Shown here: positions 1-12,005 of the stretch, piece after piece | Layout of the letters: every line of letters begins with the position of its first letter | Position numbering within the stretch: the first letter of the stretch is position 1 | DNA from: Spiroplasma chrysopicola DF-1 | Lineage (GTDB): Bacteria; Bacillota_I; Bacilli_A; Mycoplasmatales; Mycoplasmataceae | Length of the DNA stretch: 64,000 nucleotides | Reading direction: 5' to 3' | Assembly (NCBI RefSeq): GCF_000400935.1 | Contig: NC_021280.1 | Location: forward strand, 1,054,001 to 1,118,000 | Notes under the pieces: model-generated | The model's input: only the letters and a program-made list of their open reading frames with translations | The model's database searches: none | What the model was told of the DNA's origin: nothing | Made by a program: the position numbers and the translations under genes

Positions 1-3000
1 TTTCTAACCAGTTAAACAAACTTGTACTTCCTGCTTCGCCTTGTTCATAAACTAATTCTTGATTTATATCACGAGAGGAATCTAATCAGTAAATTGCTTT
101 ATTTGAACTAAAAATTATTGGTTGTTGATTATTACCAACATTTAGATAATGTTGTTTTTGCAAGTTTTGATGTGTCGGATCTCCTAATTGTAACTGATTT
201 TCATAAAAAACATTAACAACTTTCATAATATCTCCATGACTGCGATATTGTTCAACTAAAATTCCTTTAACCGAATCATCACATTGTGAAATTAGCTTTT
301 TGAACATTGATTGTGTTACTAATTGTGTAAAATCAAAATAGCTATAATTTTCATGGTATAATTCATTAATTTTGCTAACATCGCTTTCTTGGAATTGCAT
401 CAGTGGCGGTAATTGACGGTAATCGCCCACTAAAACAACAGCTTTTCCATATACTAATGGCATTAAAATTTCCATTGGCGTTAATTTACTTACTTCATCA
501 ATAATAACCACATCAAAACTAAAACTCTTAATATCAATATCACTAATATTATAATCGGCTAAAATTTTATTTTTACTTTGTAAATAAATTTGATTTGAAG
601 TTGCCGTCATTGCCACAACATTAACATTATTTTGTAAAAACTGATTAGCATAAGTCTTCGTATCTTTTTCTAATGCTGAGTTAAAAATATTATTGTTAAA
701 GTTTTCCCCGGTTAAAAATTGCGCCATTTGATAATTCCGGTCTAAAAAGTTAATCATATTATTAACAAACTTTCCTTTCGCAATTTTTTCTTTTTGAATT
801 GTTTTAATTTCCTGGTCAAGGTTAACAATAATTTCGTCTAACTCATTAATTGTTGTCGTAATATCTTTAATATTTAATGTCAGATTAAAAATTTGATTAA
901 TGTTGTAAACAATATTTTCAACATCAACTTTTAACTGGTTAATTTTTTGTTCTAAACCATTAAATTCGGTTTCTAAATAAAATAACTCTTGGTCTGTTTG
1001 ATTTTCTTCTGCTGTTGCTATTAATTTTTCATTATCCTTAATTTGATTTTGATATTTATATTTTAAGGCCTCTAACCCTACTTGTAACTCCCTAACTTGT
1101 TGGAGATGCACAACATTGCCTTGTTTTAAACTAGTTTGTTTTTGTAAATTAATAATTGCTTCATTTAATGTTAATAATTGTGTCGCTCAATTATCATCGC
1201 GATAAGCTGGTTCAACTTGTTTTAACACCATCAATTGTGCTTTTTTATCAGCAATTGCGTTGATTGTTTCTGGATCTAAACTATCGGCTAATAATTGACG
1301 ATAAACTTCCGGAATTGAATAGGAAACATCAAAATCTAAATTTAGTTTTTCATGAATTAAAGTTCCAAAATGCTGATTAAATAAAGTTGTTAAATCATTG
1401 GTATTTTGAACATGACCATTTCACTCAGAATCATTTAATAATTCCTGAAAATTATCAATGTTATTAATTTCAACTAATAATTTTTTATTATGATTTTTTA
1501 GTTTTAATAAATTTGTCAAATTTTCTTCTTGGGTTGTTTTTAACCTTAAGATTTTACTTTCTAATTCTTGATACTCCTTAATTTCTTTTGCCAGCATTTT
1601 TGCATTAGCCTTTAAATTTTGTAAAGCTTCTTTTTGCAATAGATATTGGTCATCAATCCCTTCTCATTTTGTTAAATATTCGAGGGTTAAATAGGAATAC
1701 ATAAAACGATAGTTATTAAAAACAACCCGATCAGGATTAAAATCATTGAAACGATTCTTTTTCCGCACTTCTTCACCTGTTAAGCGTAATGGGACAATCA
1801 AAGGTGATTTAAAAAGGCGGGTTAAAACATTATCAATTGCCGTATGATTTTGCGAAGAAATTAAAACTTTTTTATTTAATTTTGCATATTGATAAACCAA
1901 TTCTGCAATAAACTCTGTTTTTCCAGTTCCTGGTGGCCCTTGTAGTAAAAAGATATCTTGAGAATTTAGCGCTTTAACAATCGCCGCTTTTTGACTGTTA
2001 TTCAAGTTTTTTGCCGCAAAAGTTAAATCTTCTTCTTGTAATACTTTATTACTAAATTTCAATTTTAAATCTTTAATATTAAAAAGATAATTTATTAAAT
2101 AGGGATTAGCAACATCATTACGAACAATCTTGTCAATTATCATATTACTACGACGAATTAACGTTGATTCTCCTTTTCCTAGATAGCCAAGATAACCATA
2201 TTCGGGAACATTCTTTAGTAAAAAATCATATTCATAATCATTTTCGCTTTTAAACTCATAGCAAACAATAACTGAATAATAATTCTTTAATTGTTCAGCT
2301 AAAATTTTGCCGACCGCTTTTAATTCATCAACTTGTCCTTGCAATGGCTGGTGACTTTGGAAAATGGCTATTAAATTCTGATAAAATTGCTGACTATTTT
2401 GAACTATTGTATCTTTTGCTAATGGAACAGTAAACCCTAATTCAAAACTATCACTATTATCTTGGGCAAAAGCTTCGTTAAAAGTAAAATTAAAAATTGA
2501 TAAAGGATTGTCGCTACTATATTCACGATTTAATTGTCAGTTCGTTAAACTTAAATTTACTAATTTTTGTAAATCAGCAATTTGTTCTGGTTGTTCAACT
2601 AGTAAGTCTAAAAAAGCCACTGTTACTTCTTCAAAATTAGGATAAATTGTCAAACTTTGTTGATGAAAAAGACTTTTTTTAACATACCAAAAATTATTTA
2701 GGGCAAAATGTGGGTCATGAAATTGCTGATAATGCTCATTACTACGAGGGATTTTAACATATTCAAGTAATTGGCGTCCCAAGAAAATGGCTGCTTTTTT
2801 TCGTTTATAATCTAAATCTTGTTGCTGAAAATTTAAATATTTAATCCACTCTTCTTTTTCATCTTGAAAATTAGAAACTAAGAACTTCATTTTACTCATA
2901 ATATCTGAACCAAAAATTGTGCGGATTTTTGCTTCATTATGATTAAAGTTATCACTAACTTCTAAAACAATATCTTGGGCTGGAGTTTCAAAATCCTGGG

Positions 3001-3403
3001 CTGTTTTTTCCATTCCCGTTAAAAAAATATTTTTAACATTAACAATTCCTAACCCTGGATCGATGTCGCCTAATACTGTTAATGATAAATTAGGGTCAAT
3101 TAATTCATTTAAAAATGTGATTGATTTAAAGCGAATTAAAATATCGTATAAGGTTTTTTCCTTCCCACTTTTATCTTTTTTAATTTTAGCTTGATCATTA
3201 ATTAAACAAACAAAAAAATCAGCTAAACAAATATACTTTTTAAAAAAACCATATAAATCCTTAATGGTTTTAATATTTTCTAATTTTAAATTTTGAACAT
3301 CTTTATCTGTGAACTTATTTTTGCCATTTGTTAACAAATAAAAATTTAGCAACAGTGCTTTACCATTGTAATTATTACCATTAATGATAAAATCATTGAC
3401 CAA
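1..3403 (-). CDS. Large superfamily 1 (UPF1/DNA2-like) DNA/RNA helicase, 3' end outside window
   Basis: One open frame with TGA read as Trp, at least 1134 codons, running off the left edge. The start is TTG at 3403, chosen because AAGGTG lies 7 nt upstream and the nearby ATG is out of frame. The N-terminal ~480 residues are unrecognised. Walker A GPPGTGKT lies near residues 488-496, followed by SSQNHTAIDNVL (motif Ia type). A long Gln/Lys-rich coiled coil (roughly 560-860) is inserted before Walker B VVIIDEVS (965-972) and motif III GDYRQLPP (~995). This layout fits the AAA_11/AAA_12 helicase group, which unwinds nucleic acid using ATP. The remaining motifs (IV-VI) should start near residue 1100 and continue outside the window. 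The substrate is unknown. It has its own promoter and follows rpsI in the same direction, but a terminator separates them. Confidence 0.88.
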
Positions 3404-3438
3404 AATAATTCACCTTCTTTACTACTCTCATCTTTATT

Positions 3439-3467
3439 ATTATACTAAACTTACCTCTAATAACCAA
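3439..3467 (-). promoter_or_regulatory. Promoter of the helicase gene
   Basis: On the minus strand -35 TTGGTT (3462-3467) is separated by 17 nt from -10 TATAAT (3439-3444), about 36 nt before the TTG start. Confidence 0.65.
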
Positions 3468-3482
3468 TAAAAGACTATAAAT

Positions 3483-3512
3483 AAAAAAAGTACAATTAAA
3501 CTGTACTTTTTT
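3483..3512 (-). terminator. Terminator after rpsI
   Basis: An inverted repeat (GTACA/TGTAC core with A/T-run arms) follows the rpsI stop. Read on the minus strand it ends in a run of T. It ends the rplM-rpsI transcript and could also work on the plus strand. Confidence 0.8.
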
Positions 3513-3520
3513 AACAATAT

Positions 3521-3922
3521 TTAACGTTTTGAATATTGTGGCGCACGACGCGCTCCACGTAATCCATATTTTTTACGTTCTTTAATGCGTGAATCACGCG
3601 TTAACATTCCCGCATGTCTTAATAGGACTTTGTAATCTTGTGACGCCTCAACTAGGGCTCTAGCGATTCCTAATCTTGTTGCCCCTGCTTGGCCAGTAAA
3701 TCCACCACCTGCTACCTTAACTGTAATGTCAAACTCTTCTCTTACCCCAGTGATTTTTAAAGGCTGTTCCAAATCTTGTACCAATGTTGCATATGGGAAA
3801 AACTCTAAAGCTGGTTTCCCATTAACAATAATATTTCCTTTTCCAGGAGTTAACACAACTTGTGCAACTGAAGTTTTTCTTCTTCCAGTTCCACGATAAA
3901 TAACTTCTTGTTTTTTTGCCAT
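3521..3922 (-). CDS. rpsI: 30S ribosomal protein S9
   Basis: 133 aa, the usual S9 length. It shows the family landmarks: YRGTGRRKTSVA near the N-terminus, VAGGGFTGQAGA in the middle, and the basic C-terminal tail ending YSKR, which reaches into the ribosomal P-site in known structures. The ATG at 3922 is preceded by AAGGAG. The gene follows rplM after a 12-nt gap, the conserved bacterial L13-S9 operon order. Expression is expected from the promoter in front of rplM. Confidence 0.97.
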   Translation of the reverse strand: MAKKQEVIYRGTGRRKTSVAQVVLTPGKGNIIVNGKPALEFFPYATLVQDLEQPLKITGVREEFDITVKVAGGGFTGQAGATRLGIARALVEASQDYKVLLRHAGMLTRDSRIKERKKYGLRGARRAPQYSKR

Positions 3923-3934
3923 CTTATACTCCTT

Positions 3935-4375
3935 TTATTTCCCAGCAAGCTCTAACTTTTCTGGTTTTTGTGCTTCATGCGGATGTTCTGATCCGGCATA
4001 AACAAATAAATTACGGAATAATTGACTTCCTAATTTATTTTTTGGTAACATTCCTTTAATTGCATGTTCAACTGGATAAATTGGTTTTTTCTTTAACATA
4101 TCTTGGGCAGTTGTACGACTCAATCCACCTGGGTGTTGTGAGTGTTTATAGTAGATTTTCCCTTGTAATTTATTACCGGTAAAGGCAACTTTATCAGCAT
4201 TAATAATAATTACATTATCACCACAGTCAACGTGTGGTGTATAAGCAGGTTTGTTTTTACCTTTTAATATCATTGCAACTTGCGTTGCTAAACGTCCTAA
4301 AATAAGACCTTGCGCATCAATAACATATCATTTTTTATCAACATTAGCTGAATTTAAAACGGTTGTTTGTCTCAT
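3935..4375 (-). CDS. rplM: 50S ribosomal protein L13
   Basis: 146 aa. The N-terminal [16 protein letters not shown] motif is seen only when TGA is read as Trp, which moves the start upstream to the ATG at 4375. AGGAGG lies 8 nt before this ATG; another ATG at 4379 is out of frame. The middle carries [11 protein letters not shown] and YKHSQHPGG, and the C-terminal half LPKNKLG, all typical of L13, an early-assembling large-subunit protein. First gene of the rplM-rpsI operon. Confidence 0.97.
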
Positions 4376-4430
4376 GCATTTTGCCTCCTAACACTATTCC
4401 GTACCAGGGTTTAATGTATAAAGCATATAT

Positions 4431-4459
4431 ATTATAACCAAAAGTAAATCGAGAATCAA
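4431..4459 (-). promoter_or_regulatory. Promoter of rplM-rpsI
   Basis: -35 TTGATT (4454-4459), 17-nt spacer, -10 TATAAT (4431-4436) on the minus strand. The leader of about 50 nt before the L13 start is long enough for a small regulatory structure, but I could not match it to a known L13 leader. Confidence 0.75.
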
Positions 4460-4626
4460 TAAAAATAACTTGGAATTATTGGAAATATCATCGCCTTAGG
4501 CTTTTTTTGTGCTATTATTATCCCTTATTTTTTATGCAAATTTATGATAATATACCCTTAATAACACTTTACCATTTTATTAAATAGCACTTAGCAATAA
4601 GAATTTTAATGAAAGAGAGAATCTAT

Positions 4627-5511
4627 ATGCGTATATTCTTAAAAGTACTATCCCTGTCCACGTTATTTGCCAGTTATCCAACGACTTTAATAGGATGTGC
4701 CAATAACACTGATTATCGTGATGATCGTAGTTTTTTGCAAAAAGAAGACGATAAATACTTATCAAATAATCAACTAACATTAAATCCTAAGAAACACGTC
4801 TTATTATTTGGTGTTGATGGTGTCCCTTATCAAAATATCAAGGAAATTCTGCCGACAGCCCCAGAAGTTGTTTTTAAAAGTAATTTTTATATTCAAAGTT
4901 ATGAAACAATAAAAGGATGAAAATCAATTTTTTGAGGTAATATTTTAGAAACCGGAACAAATGTTTTCGAATTAATTAAGAAAAATGATTCAACAATTAA
5001 AACCGCAATTGCTTTACAAGAATTAGGACCATGATATGTTAAACACATTTTTAATGCTCCATTACGAAATAACATTGATACAGTTATTGATGATGAAAAT
5101 TTTGATTATACAACTATTGATGCCATTAATTATTGAACAGAAAAATTACTAACAGATATTAATACTTTAACAGCTGAAGGTAATAACTTTATTTTTGCCT
5201 ATAATGGAATTTTTGATTCGTTAAAGCATAGTAACGTTCCAGACGATCATCCTGTTATTAAAACATTACTTAGTCAATATGACAAAATTTGAACTAATGT
5301 CTTAAAGAGTTTGCCAAAAGAAGATTGACTAATTATGAGTACAACTGATCATGGCCGTAATTTAGATGGCTTTAATCATAATAATAATCAAATTAGTTCA
5401 CACTTTGCCTGGCTTTTAGCTAACCACGATTTAAATACTATTTTAGAACATAATTTTAGTAACTTCTATGATATTAGAACTGTTATTCTAAAATGACTTA
5501 TGACTAATTAA
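4627..5511 (+). CDS. Alkaline-phosphatase-superfamily (phosphodiesterase-like) lipoprotein
   Basis: 294 aa from the ATG at 4627, which has AGAGAGA 6 nt upstream and places a proper signal peptide at the N-terminus. An in-frame ATG at 4609 (300 aa) has a poorer site. The signal ends in the lipobox LIGC, so the mature protein should be an outer-face lipoprotein. The early VLLFGVDGV (metal-binding Asp) and late STTDHGRN (Asp-His metal pair) are the two metal-site signatures of the type I phosphodiesterase/nucleotide pyrophosphatase branch. The substrate is unknown; hydrolysis of external phosphoesters or nucleotides is inferred. It contains several TGA-Trp codons. A palindromic terminator shared with glyA follows the stop. 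Confidence 0.78.
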
Positions 5512-5538
5512 AAAACTAGTTTAATTAAACTAGTTTTT
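5511..5538. terminator. Bidirectional terminator between the lipoprotein gene and glyA
   Basis: A perfect 28-nt palindrome (ACTAGTTTAA core) with A-runs on the left and T-runs on the right sits between two converging genes, so it can end transcription from both sides. Confidence 0.88.
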
Positions 5539-6773
5539 TAATACTTAATATCATTATAAATTGGGAATTTTTCTAATAAAGTTTTTACTGCTTGACCATA
5601 TTTTACTAAATTATCATCACTATGATCTTTTAATACCCCAACAATAATTTCTCCTAATTGTTGAAATTGCTTTGCACGAAATCCTCTTGTTGTCATTGCT
5701 GGTGTTCCTAAGCGAATACCACTTGTCACAACGGGAGTTTCAGTATCAAATGGAATCATATTTTTATTACAGATAATACCAATTTTTTGTAGGATTGCTT
5801 CAGCTTCTGCACCCGAAAGACCAACACTTTTTTTAACATTAACCATTAATAAATGATTATCAGTTCCATTTGAAATTAAAGTAAAATTATTGTCTTGTAA
5901 TGTTTTCGATAAAACTTTGGCATTACTAATAACATTTTCTTGGTATGTTTTAAACCCTGGTTCTAAAGCTTCAATAAAAGCTTGCGCTTTGGCCCCAATT
6001 ATATGTTCTAATGGTCCACCTTGGTTTCCAGGAAATACAGCACTATCAATTTTTTTCGCTCATTTTGCTGTTGATAAAATCAATCCCCCACGTGGACCAC
6101 GTAACGTTTTATGCGTTGTTGATGTCACTACATCTGCATAAGGAATTGGGGACATATGTAATCCAGCAGCCACTAACCCAGCAATATGGGCCATATCAAC
6201 CATTAATAAGGCCCCAATACTATCAGCTATTTCACGGAATTTTTTAAAATCAATTTCGCGCGAATATGCACTAGCGCCAGCAACAATTAATTTTGGTTTT
6301 ACTGCTTGGGCTATTTTAGCAATTTCTATATAATCTAATTCTTGTGTTGTTGGATTAACACCATAACTATGAAATTCATATAAACGACCTGAAAAGTTTA
6401 CTTTATGACCATGTGTTAAATGTCCTCCTGCTGATAAATCCATTGCCAAAACTTTATCCCCAGGGTTTAACATAGCATAATAAGCTGCTGTATTGGCTTG
6501 ACTACCAGAATGAGGTTGCACATTAGCATGTTCAGCTTGAAACATTTCTTTTACCTTATCAATCGCTAACTGCTCAATTTTATCAATATATTCACAGCCC
6601 CCATAATATCGGTGAAAGGGATATCCTTCACTATATTTGTTCGTTAAAATTGAACCAGCAATCGCTAAAACTGCTTCACTAACATAATTTTCTGAAGCAA
6701 TTAATTCAACATGATCTTGTTGGCGTTTTAATTCCAAGTTCATTAATTCTTGTAATTGTTGATTTATTTTCAT
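5538..6773 (-). CDS. glyA: Serine hydroxymethyltransferase
   Basis: 411 aa, normal for the family. It is PLP-dependent and interconverts serine plus tetrahydrofolate with glycine plus methylene-tetrahydrofolate in the cytoplasm. The PLP-lysine motif [13 protein letters not shown] is present, with [10 protein letters not shown] near the N-terminus, GSQANTAAY and the [10 protein letters not shown] stretch. The ATG at 6773 has GGAGG 7 nt upstream. The frame crosses a TGA-Trp codon near 6060. It lies 84 nt downstream of an ECF transporter S component that may bring in folate, which would supply the cofactor. Confidence 0.97.
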
Positions 6774-6857
6774 AATTTTCCTCCGTTCTTATTTCTTTCT
6801 AAAATAATTGTACTATTAAATAAAAAATTAAAATAATTCTTTTGAAACTATTTTAAT

Positions 6858-7811
6858 TTAATATTGTAAAGCTGAATTAGTATCCTTATGAATTAAAGGC
6901 CCAATAGCTCGATAAGTTAGATAAATAATTGCTGAGTTAAAGAGAATCTTTAACGGCGCCATGGCAAGGCGAGAAATCATTGTCACGCCATAGCCATCAG
7001 TATCGGTTTTATTTTGGGAGACTGTTAAAAACGCAATATCTCCTCACGCTGAAATTAAGGTTGTTACTCAATATTCATTAATAACCGCTAACATAATAAT
7101 GGCAACAAGATCTCAATAACGTTTTTTGGTTTTATCAAAATGACGATAAATAAACATAATAACTCAAATAATACATATTGTTGATAAAGATCCAATAATA
7201 ATAATATACAATAGAACTGTTTTACTTGCATTTAAGCCAGCAAATAATTTAATCGTATCTACTGGTGAAAATCATGTCATTACGGAAGCCATTGCCCCAA
7301 ATAAAACAACAAAGATGTTAGTAAATAAGAATAAAACTCATTTTTGTTTGCCAACTGCCCGGTTTAACGATGAAACACAGCCAGATAAAAACCCATATGA
7401 GGCAATAACAATAATATAGGCAATATGAACATATGATGGAACAAATAGCATAACAATTAAATCAGTGATTACCCCTGATAATAAACCAACTATTGGCCCA
7501 AAAATAAAACCAGCAATTTTAACCATTAAACCTTCAAAGGCAATTCGGACAGGGGGGAAAACTGTAATTGGAACAGTAACTGAGATTACAATTGTAACAG
7601 CGGCAGAAACCGCTGACAACATCGTGATATAAGCAATGTTTTTGGTTGTAAAACGAATGCCATGGTATTTTTTTGGATTAATTAAATAATAAACCCCATT
7701 ATAAAGACAATATCCAAGAAATAAAACACCAATTAGACCACTTGCAATGTATGCCATTGTTGTACTATAGAATATTTTAGTTATATCACTAAAATTAGTT
7801 AATAAATTCAT
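6858..7811 (-). CDS. ECF transporter substrate-binding (S) component, possibly folate type
   Basis: 317 aa, strongly hydrophobic with 7-8 predicted membrane spans. The segment at residues ~60-115 (RIAFEGLMVKIAGFIFGP, then VGLLSGVITDLI) resembles the conserved R-I-x-F/P-I-x-L-A-G-x-x-F-G-P block and G-x-x-x-D pattern of FolT-like S components. S components bind a vitamin and dock on a shared EcfA-A'-T module, which is not in this window. Folate is inferred from the motif and from the glyA gene downstream; another vitamin is possible. It is longer than typical S components (~180 aa), with a polar N-terminal loop and extra C-terminal spans. RBS GAGGCG precedes the ATG. Confidence 0.7.
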
Positions 7812-7884
7812 GTGCGCCTCGCATTCTATCAGTGTTAAATTTAACCAAAAAAATAAACTTAATAAAAGTTAATATCATTATACC

Positions 7885-8547
7885 TTACATTCCTCAATCA
7901 ATAATCTTTTTTTTATTTTTTAATAATAAATCATTTATTTTTAAAAACATTTTTTGGTCGCGAAATAAATGATAACTAAAAGGTGAGGGATGAGCTCCTG
8001 AAATAATATGGTCTTTCCTTAAAATATAAGCCCCATATTCTTTGGCATAATTGCCCCAGAGAACATAAATAATATCAGGGTTAACTTGATTTAAATAATT
8101 AATTAAATTAACGCTAAACTCTAATCACCCTAAATTTTTATGGCTTAAGGGGCTTGCCGCACGAACGGTCCCGATTGTATTATATAGAAAAACACCTTGT
8201 TTAACTCATCCGACTAAATTACCACTTTTAAAATGATCAATATTTAAATCATTTTGTAATTCTTTAAAAATATTATTTAAACTAGGAGGATTTTTAATAT
8301 TATCATTAACACTAAAGGCAATCCCATTAGCTTGTCCTGACCCATGGTAAGGATCTTGGCCAATAATAACAACTTTTATATCACTAGGGTTTAAAATCCG
8401 AAAGAGGTTAAAAATATCTTGGGCCGGGGGATAGCATTTATAATGCTCATATTCGGTTTTTATACTAGCCAAAAGTTTTTTAAAATATGGCTTTTGTTGC
8501 TCTGCTTCAAAAAAATCTTTTCAGCCAATGGCAAGATTTGTTAGCAC
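7885..8547 (-). CDS. ung: Uracil-DNA glycosylase
   Basis: 220 aa, normal for family 1 UDG, which removes uracil from DNA as the first step of base excision repair. Motifs: GQDPYHG (water-activating Asp and His) around residues 65-71, NPPSLNNIF, and HPSPFS (variant of HPSPLS) near the C-terminus. The start is taken as GTG at 8547. The first in-frame ATG (8472) would remove the N-terminal WKDFF segment, which is typical of the family. TGA-Trp codons lie in both halves. A -10-like TATAAT is at 8569-8574. Confidence 0.94.
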
Positions 8548-8656
8548 TTTATCACCAACCTTTTTATTATTATAACCAAAAAGAAATAAAACTAGCACTA
8601 AGTTTTAAAGAATTTACGGTAAAATTAAAACAAAATGATAAAATGAGGAGATTTAG

Positions 8657-9247
8657 ATGAACCAACTTACCACAAGCGATGTTATAAGCAATACTTTAAT
8701 AATTAAAAAATCAAAGTTTATTTGCTTTATTCAAAAAGTTACTAGTGAGCAAGCGGCAAAAGATTTTATCGCCACTTACCAAGCTAATGATGCTACCCAC
8801 AATTGCTATGCCTATATTATTGGTAAAAATACTGATATTATTCGCAAATATGATGATGGTGAACCAACTAATACCGCTGGAAAACCAATCTGAGAGGTTT
8901 TAAAAGCCAATAATTTAACGAATATTGTTTGTCTAGTAATTCGCTACTATGGAGGAATTAAATTAGGGGCTGGAGGGCTAATTCGTGCCTATGCAAATAG
9001 TGTTCGGGACTGTTTAAAATTAACTCCCCTTGAACCTTATTTTGAAGAAATAACATTAGAAGTAACTTGTGATATTAGTAAAAACAAAACTATTAAAGAT
9101 GGCCTATTCCATTATTTTAATATCACAAGTTATCAAACAACTTTTAATGATTCTCTTGTTACTTTTACTTTTAATTTACGTCGGGAAAATAAAACTGATT
9201 TTATTAACTACTGTGAAGTCAATAAAATCAGTTATACTATTTTTTAA
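8657..9247 (+). CDS. YigZ/IMPACT (UPF0029) family protein
   Basis: 196 aa. The N-terminal KKSKFICFI and HNCYAYIIG, and the signature DDGEPTNTAGKPI followed by VIRYYGGIKLGAGGLIRAY, identify the IMPACT/YigZ family. The family has an RNaseH-like N-domain and an EF-G-like C-domain. Its bacterial function is not settled; eukaryotic IMPACT regulates translation through GCN2. The ATG at 8657 follows GAGGAG. It is divergent from ung, and its 3' end overlaps trmB tail-to-tail by 11 nt. Confidence 0.9.
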
Positions 9248-9881
9248 TTTCGGCATAATTAATATTTTTACCCATTTCAACAAACCGTTGTTCATATTCA
9301 GTCGCAATATTATTTTTTAGCAACATTGGATTAGCATAAAGATCAGTTGTTTGTTTTACTATTGTTCAATTATTATCCCCAAATTCGGTAATTGAAAAAG
9401 TAAATAAATCATCATTATCAGTTTTAAAATAAATCCGACCATTATTCTTTAAAATTTCATCATATAATGGTAAAAATTTTTTTGATGTTAAACGACGCTT
9501 AGCATGTCGTTTTTTTGGTCATGGATCAGAAAAATTCAAATAGATTTTACTAATTTCTTCAGGAGCGAAAATTTCAGTTAATGTTTGTGCATCATCGGTA
9601 ATGATTTTTAAATTTGAAAGTTTTTCATTCACAAGTTTTTTAAGGGCATTAACAGCAACTGACGGGAATTTTTCAATCGCAATATAATTTTGATCTGGGT
9701 TATTCTTTGCTAAAGTTAAAATAAATCCCCCTTTCCCACAACCAATTTCAATATTAAGGGGGTGATTATTTTTAAAAATCTTTTTTGCCCATTTTCCACG
9801 ATATTTTGCCGGATTATGAACAGTATAATCTTTTTCTCGGAGAAAATAATCATTGGCTCATGGTTTATTTCTTAATCTCAT
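9237..9881 (-). CDS. trmB: tRNA (guanine-N7-)-methyltransferase
   Basis: 214 aa. An SAM-dependent enzyme that makes m7G46 in tRNA variable loops. The SAM motif [10 protein letters not shown] lies near residue 45, and [15 protein letters not shown] is the TrmB hallmark for catalysis and tRNA binding. TEYEQRF near the C-terminus is also family-typical. The start at 9881 overlaps the end of the upstream GGDEF-EAL-like gene by 17 nt, with AAAGGA inside that gene, suggesting translational coupling. Confidence 0.95.
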
Positions 9882-11889
9882 TTTTTAATCCTTTCATTTC
9901 ATTTTTAAATAAGGCGAATTTAATTTCTGTTAAAATCTCCCCTTGTGGTTCTTCATAAACCCCAAATAATGTTCCAAACATATAATTAATTCCTAACTCC
10001 TTAATTCGCTTATAGGTCAAATAACTATTAACATGAGGAGCAATTAAAGTTATTTGTAATTTCTCTGTTAATTTAGCTAATTCAGCAATTAAAGTTTGAT
10101 AATTTTGTTGTAAAAACATTTTTGTAACTAAAATTGGTGCTAAAATAGCATAATTTGGTTGATAATATCCTAAACTACTAATATCTGTTTCTAAAGCTCC
10201 TAAGTTTTTAACCGCAATTTTAATTCCTAACTCTTTTAAACTAGCTAAATTTTTTTGGAAACGCTGGGTATCAAAACCAATTTCTTTTAAATCAAACGTT
10301 AAAATTAAATTAGCAGTATTAATTTTTAACTCAATTAATTTTGCCACAAATTTTTTTAAATTAAAACTTTTGCTTGCTAAAAAACTTGCTGAATAAGTTA
10401 AGAAAAGCTGATAATTTAAGTACTCTTTAAATTTTCGAAAATTTTTAATGTTTAAAGCAGCATTATAACGTAATAAAACTTCTTCATGAATTGTATCAGT
10501 AACATTTTCAATATTTTGATCTAAAAACGAATCAACTTCATTACCATTAATTAAATTTGTTGCATAGTGGCCAAGAACACTAAACTGATTATTAACATCA
10601 ATAACTGATGAAAATAAACTTAAAATTTTTTGCAATGAGACATTTTCATTTAAAGTTAGAATACTACGTTTTTGGCGATTTAGGGCCATAATACTAGCAG
10701 GGTTAACCACAATTACTTGGTTATTATATTTTAAATTTAAACGATTTTCAGCCGCAAATAAATTATAATCTTTTAGTTTATCTAAGTTATTTGACTGTAG
10801 GCCATAAAAAGAAGCATAACCTTGTAACTTAACAATAATATTATAATTTTGATATTTATAAGTTGTTTCAACTCCCTGAATAATTTTTTCAAATTTCTTT
10901 AATAAATCATCAGCATGACGAGTTTTTAACTGATTATCTTGTAGTAGTTTAGCAATATTTATTTTTTGATAATATGGGATTGGCACAAAAATTCCAAAAT
11001 TATTTAAACTAGCTTTAAAAAAAATCACATCTTCGCCTTCTCAAGCTTTAAAGACTTGTTGAGAAATTAAATCAATAATTTTATTTTTTAAATTACTAGT
11101 TAAAAAACGATCTAAAGCATTGATGTTATTAATCGCAAAAGTTAAATATAGCCCTCGGCGAATTTTATTACGATGAATATAGTCATAAATTGCTTCATGG
11201 GCTAAAGCCTCGCGTAAATACTTACTGCGATCATACTCAATAATATTTTGTAATTTTAAGGCATGGTTATAAATTAGTTCAATCCCGGCTCCCAATAAAT
11301 AAGCCAAATAACTCATCCCAATTCAAATTAAAACAACTAATTCTTCTAATAAATAGTTTGCTCATGTCTTATCTTTGACTTGGATTAAAATCATAATTGA
11401 GTTAAAGATAAAAGCAACTAACGTTAACAATGATCAATTTGTTCATTGTGTTCATTTAAATAATTTAACAATAATGATAATTACAAAAGTAATAAGATAT
11501 AATAACATCATTGTAATAATATCAATTGGGTAATTAACCGTATAAAAATAAGAGGTCTGGAAAAAATTAGCAATCACAAAAGTGAAGATAAAAATAAATG
11601 TCGTATACATAATAATTGAAATTCAGGAAATAAAAACACCAATTAACCAACAAACAATTAATGGTAAATAAATTACTAAAATATTAATATTAATATCTTT
11701 GACAAAAATTGGGATTAAACTTTCCGCGACAATTGCTAAAATCGCATAAACCCCACCAATAATTGCTTGGTAATAAATTGTAAAGCGAACAAAGTAGTTT
11801 CGAACAAGGCCCCAAGTAAAAGCATAAATAAACACAAAAATAGCAATAAATAGTAAATATACAAATATTACATTTAAAATATTATTCAT
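9865..11889 (-). CDS. Membrane protein with degenerate GGDEF and EAL domains
   Basis: 674 aa in one frame with TGA as Trp. The N-terminal ~200 residues have about six membrane spans. A degenerate GGDEF-like unit follows (~210-300): the region aligning to the catalytic loop reads KASLNNFGI instead of GGDEF. The C-terminal part (~465-650) follows the EAL pattern: EVLLR (470), LTFDLKEI for LEITE (530), AVKNLG for the DDFG motif (549), LIAPHVN for the AEGVE motif (~615), and FGTLFG for QGY-type. The metal ligands and catalytic Asp/Glu/Lys are mostly gone, so neither synthesis nor breakdown of cyclic di-GMP is expected. A sensor or binding role is inference. RBS GAGGTGAG precedes the ATG; the 3' end overlaps trmB. 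Confidence 0.75.
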
Positions 11890-11918
11890 TAACTCACCTC
11901 ATCAATACTTTCTTAATT

Positions 11919-11927
11919 ATTATATCA
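11919..11927 (-). promoter_or_regulatory. Extended -10 promoter of the GGDEF/EAL-like gene
   Basis: TGATATAAT on the minus strand (TATAAT at 11919-11924, TGA at 11925-11927), 30 nt before the start codon. The -35 (CTTTAA, 17 nt upstream) is weak, as expected for an extended -10 promoter. Confidence 0.55.
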
Positions 11928-12005
11928 ATATAATTAAGGCTTTAAAGATTTTTTGTTTTAATTCAAGGTATTATTATTTCTAATCACTTCAATTAAAATA
12001 AAAAA

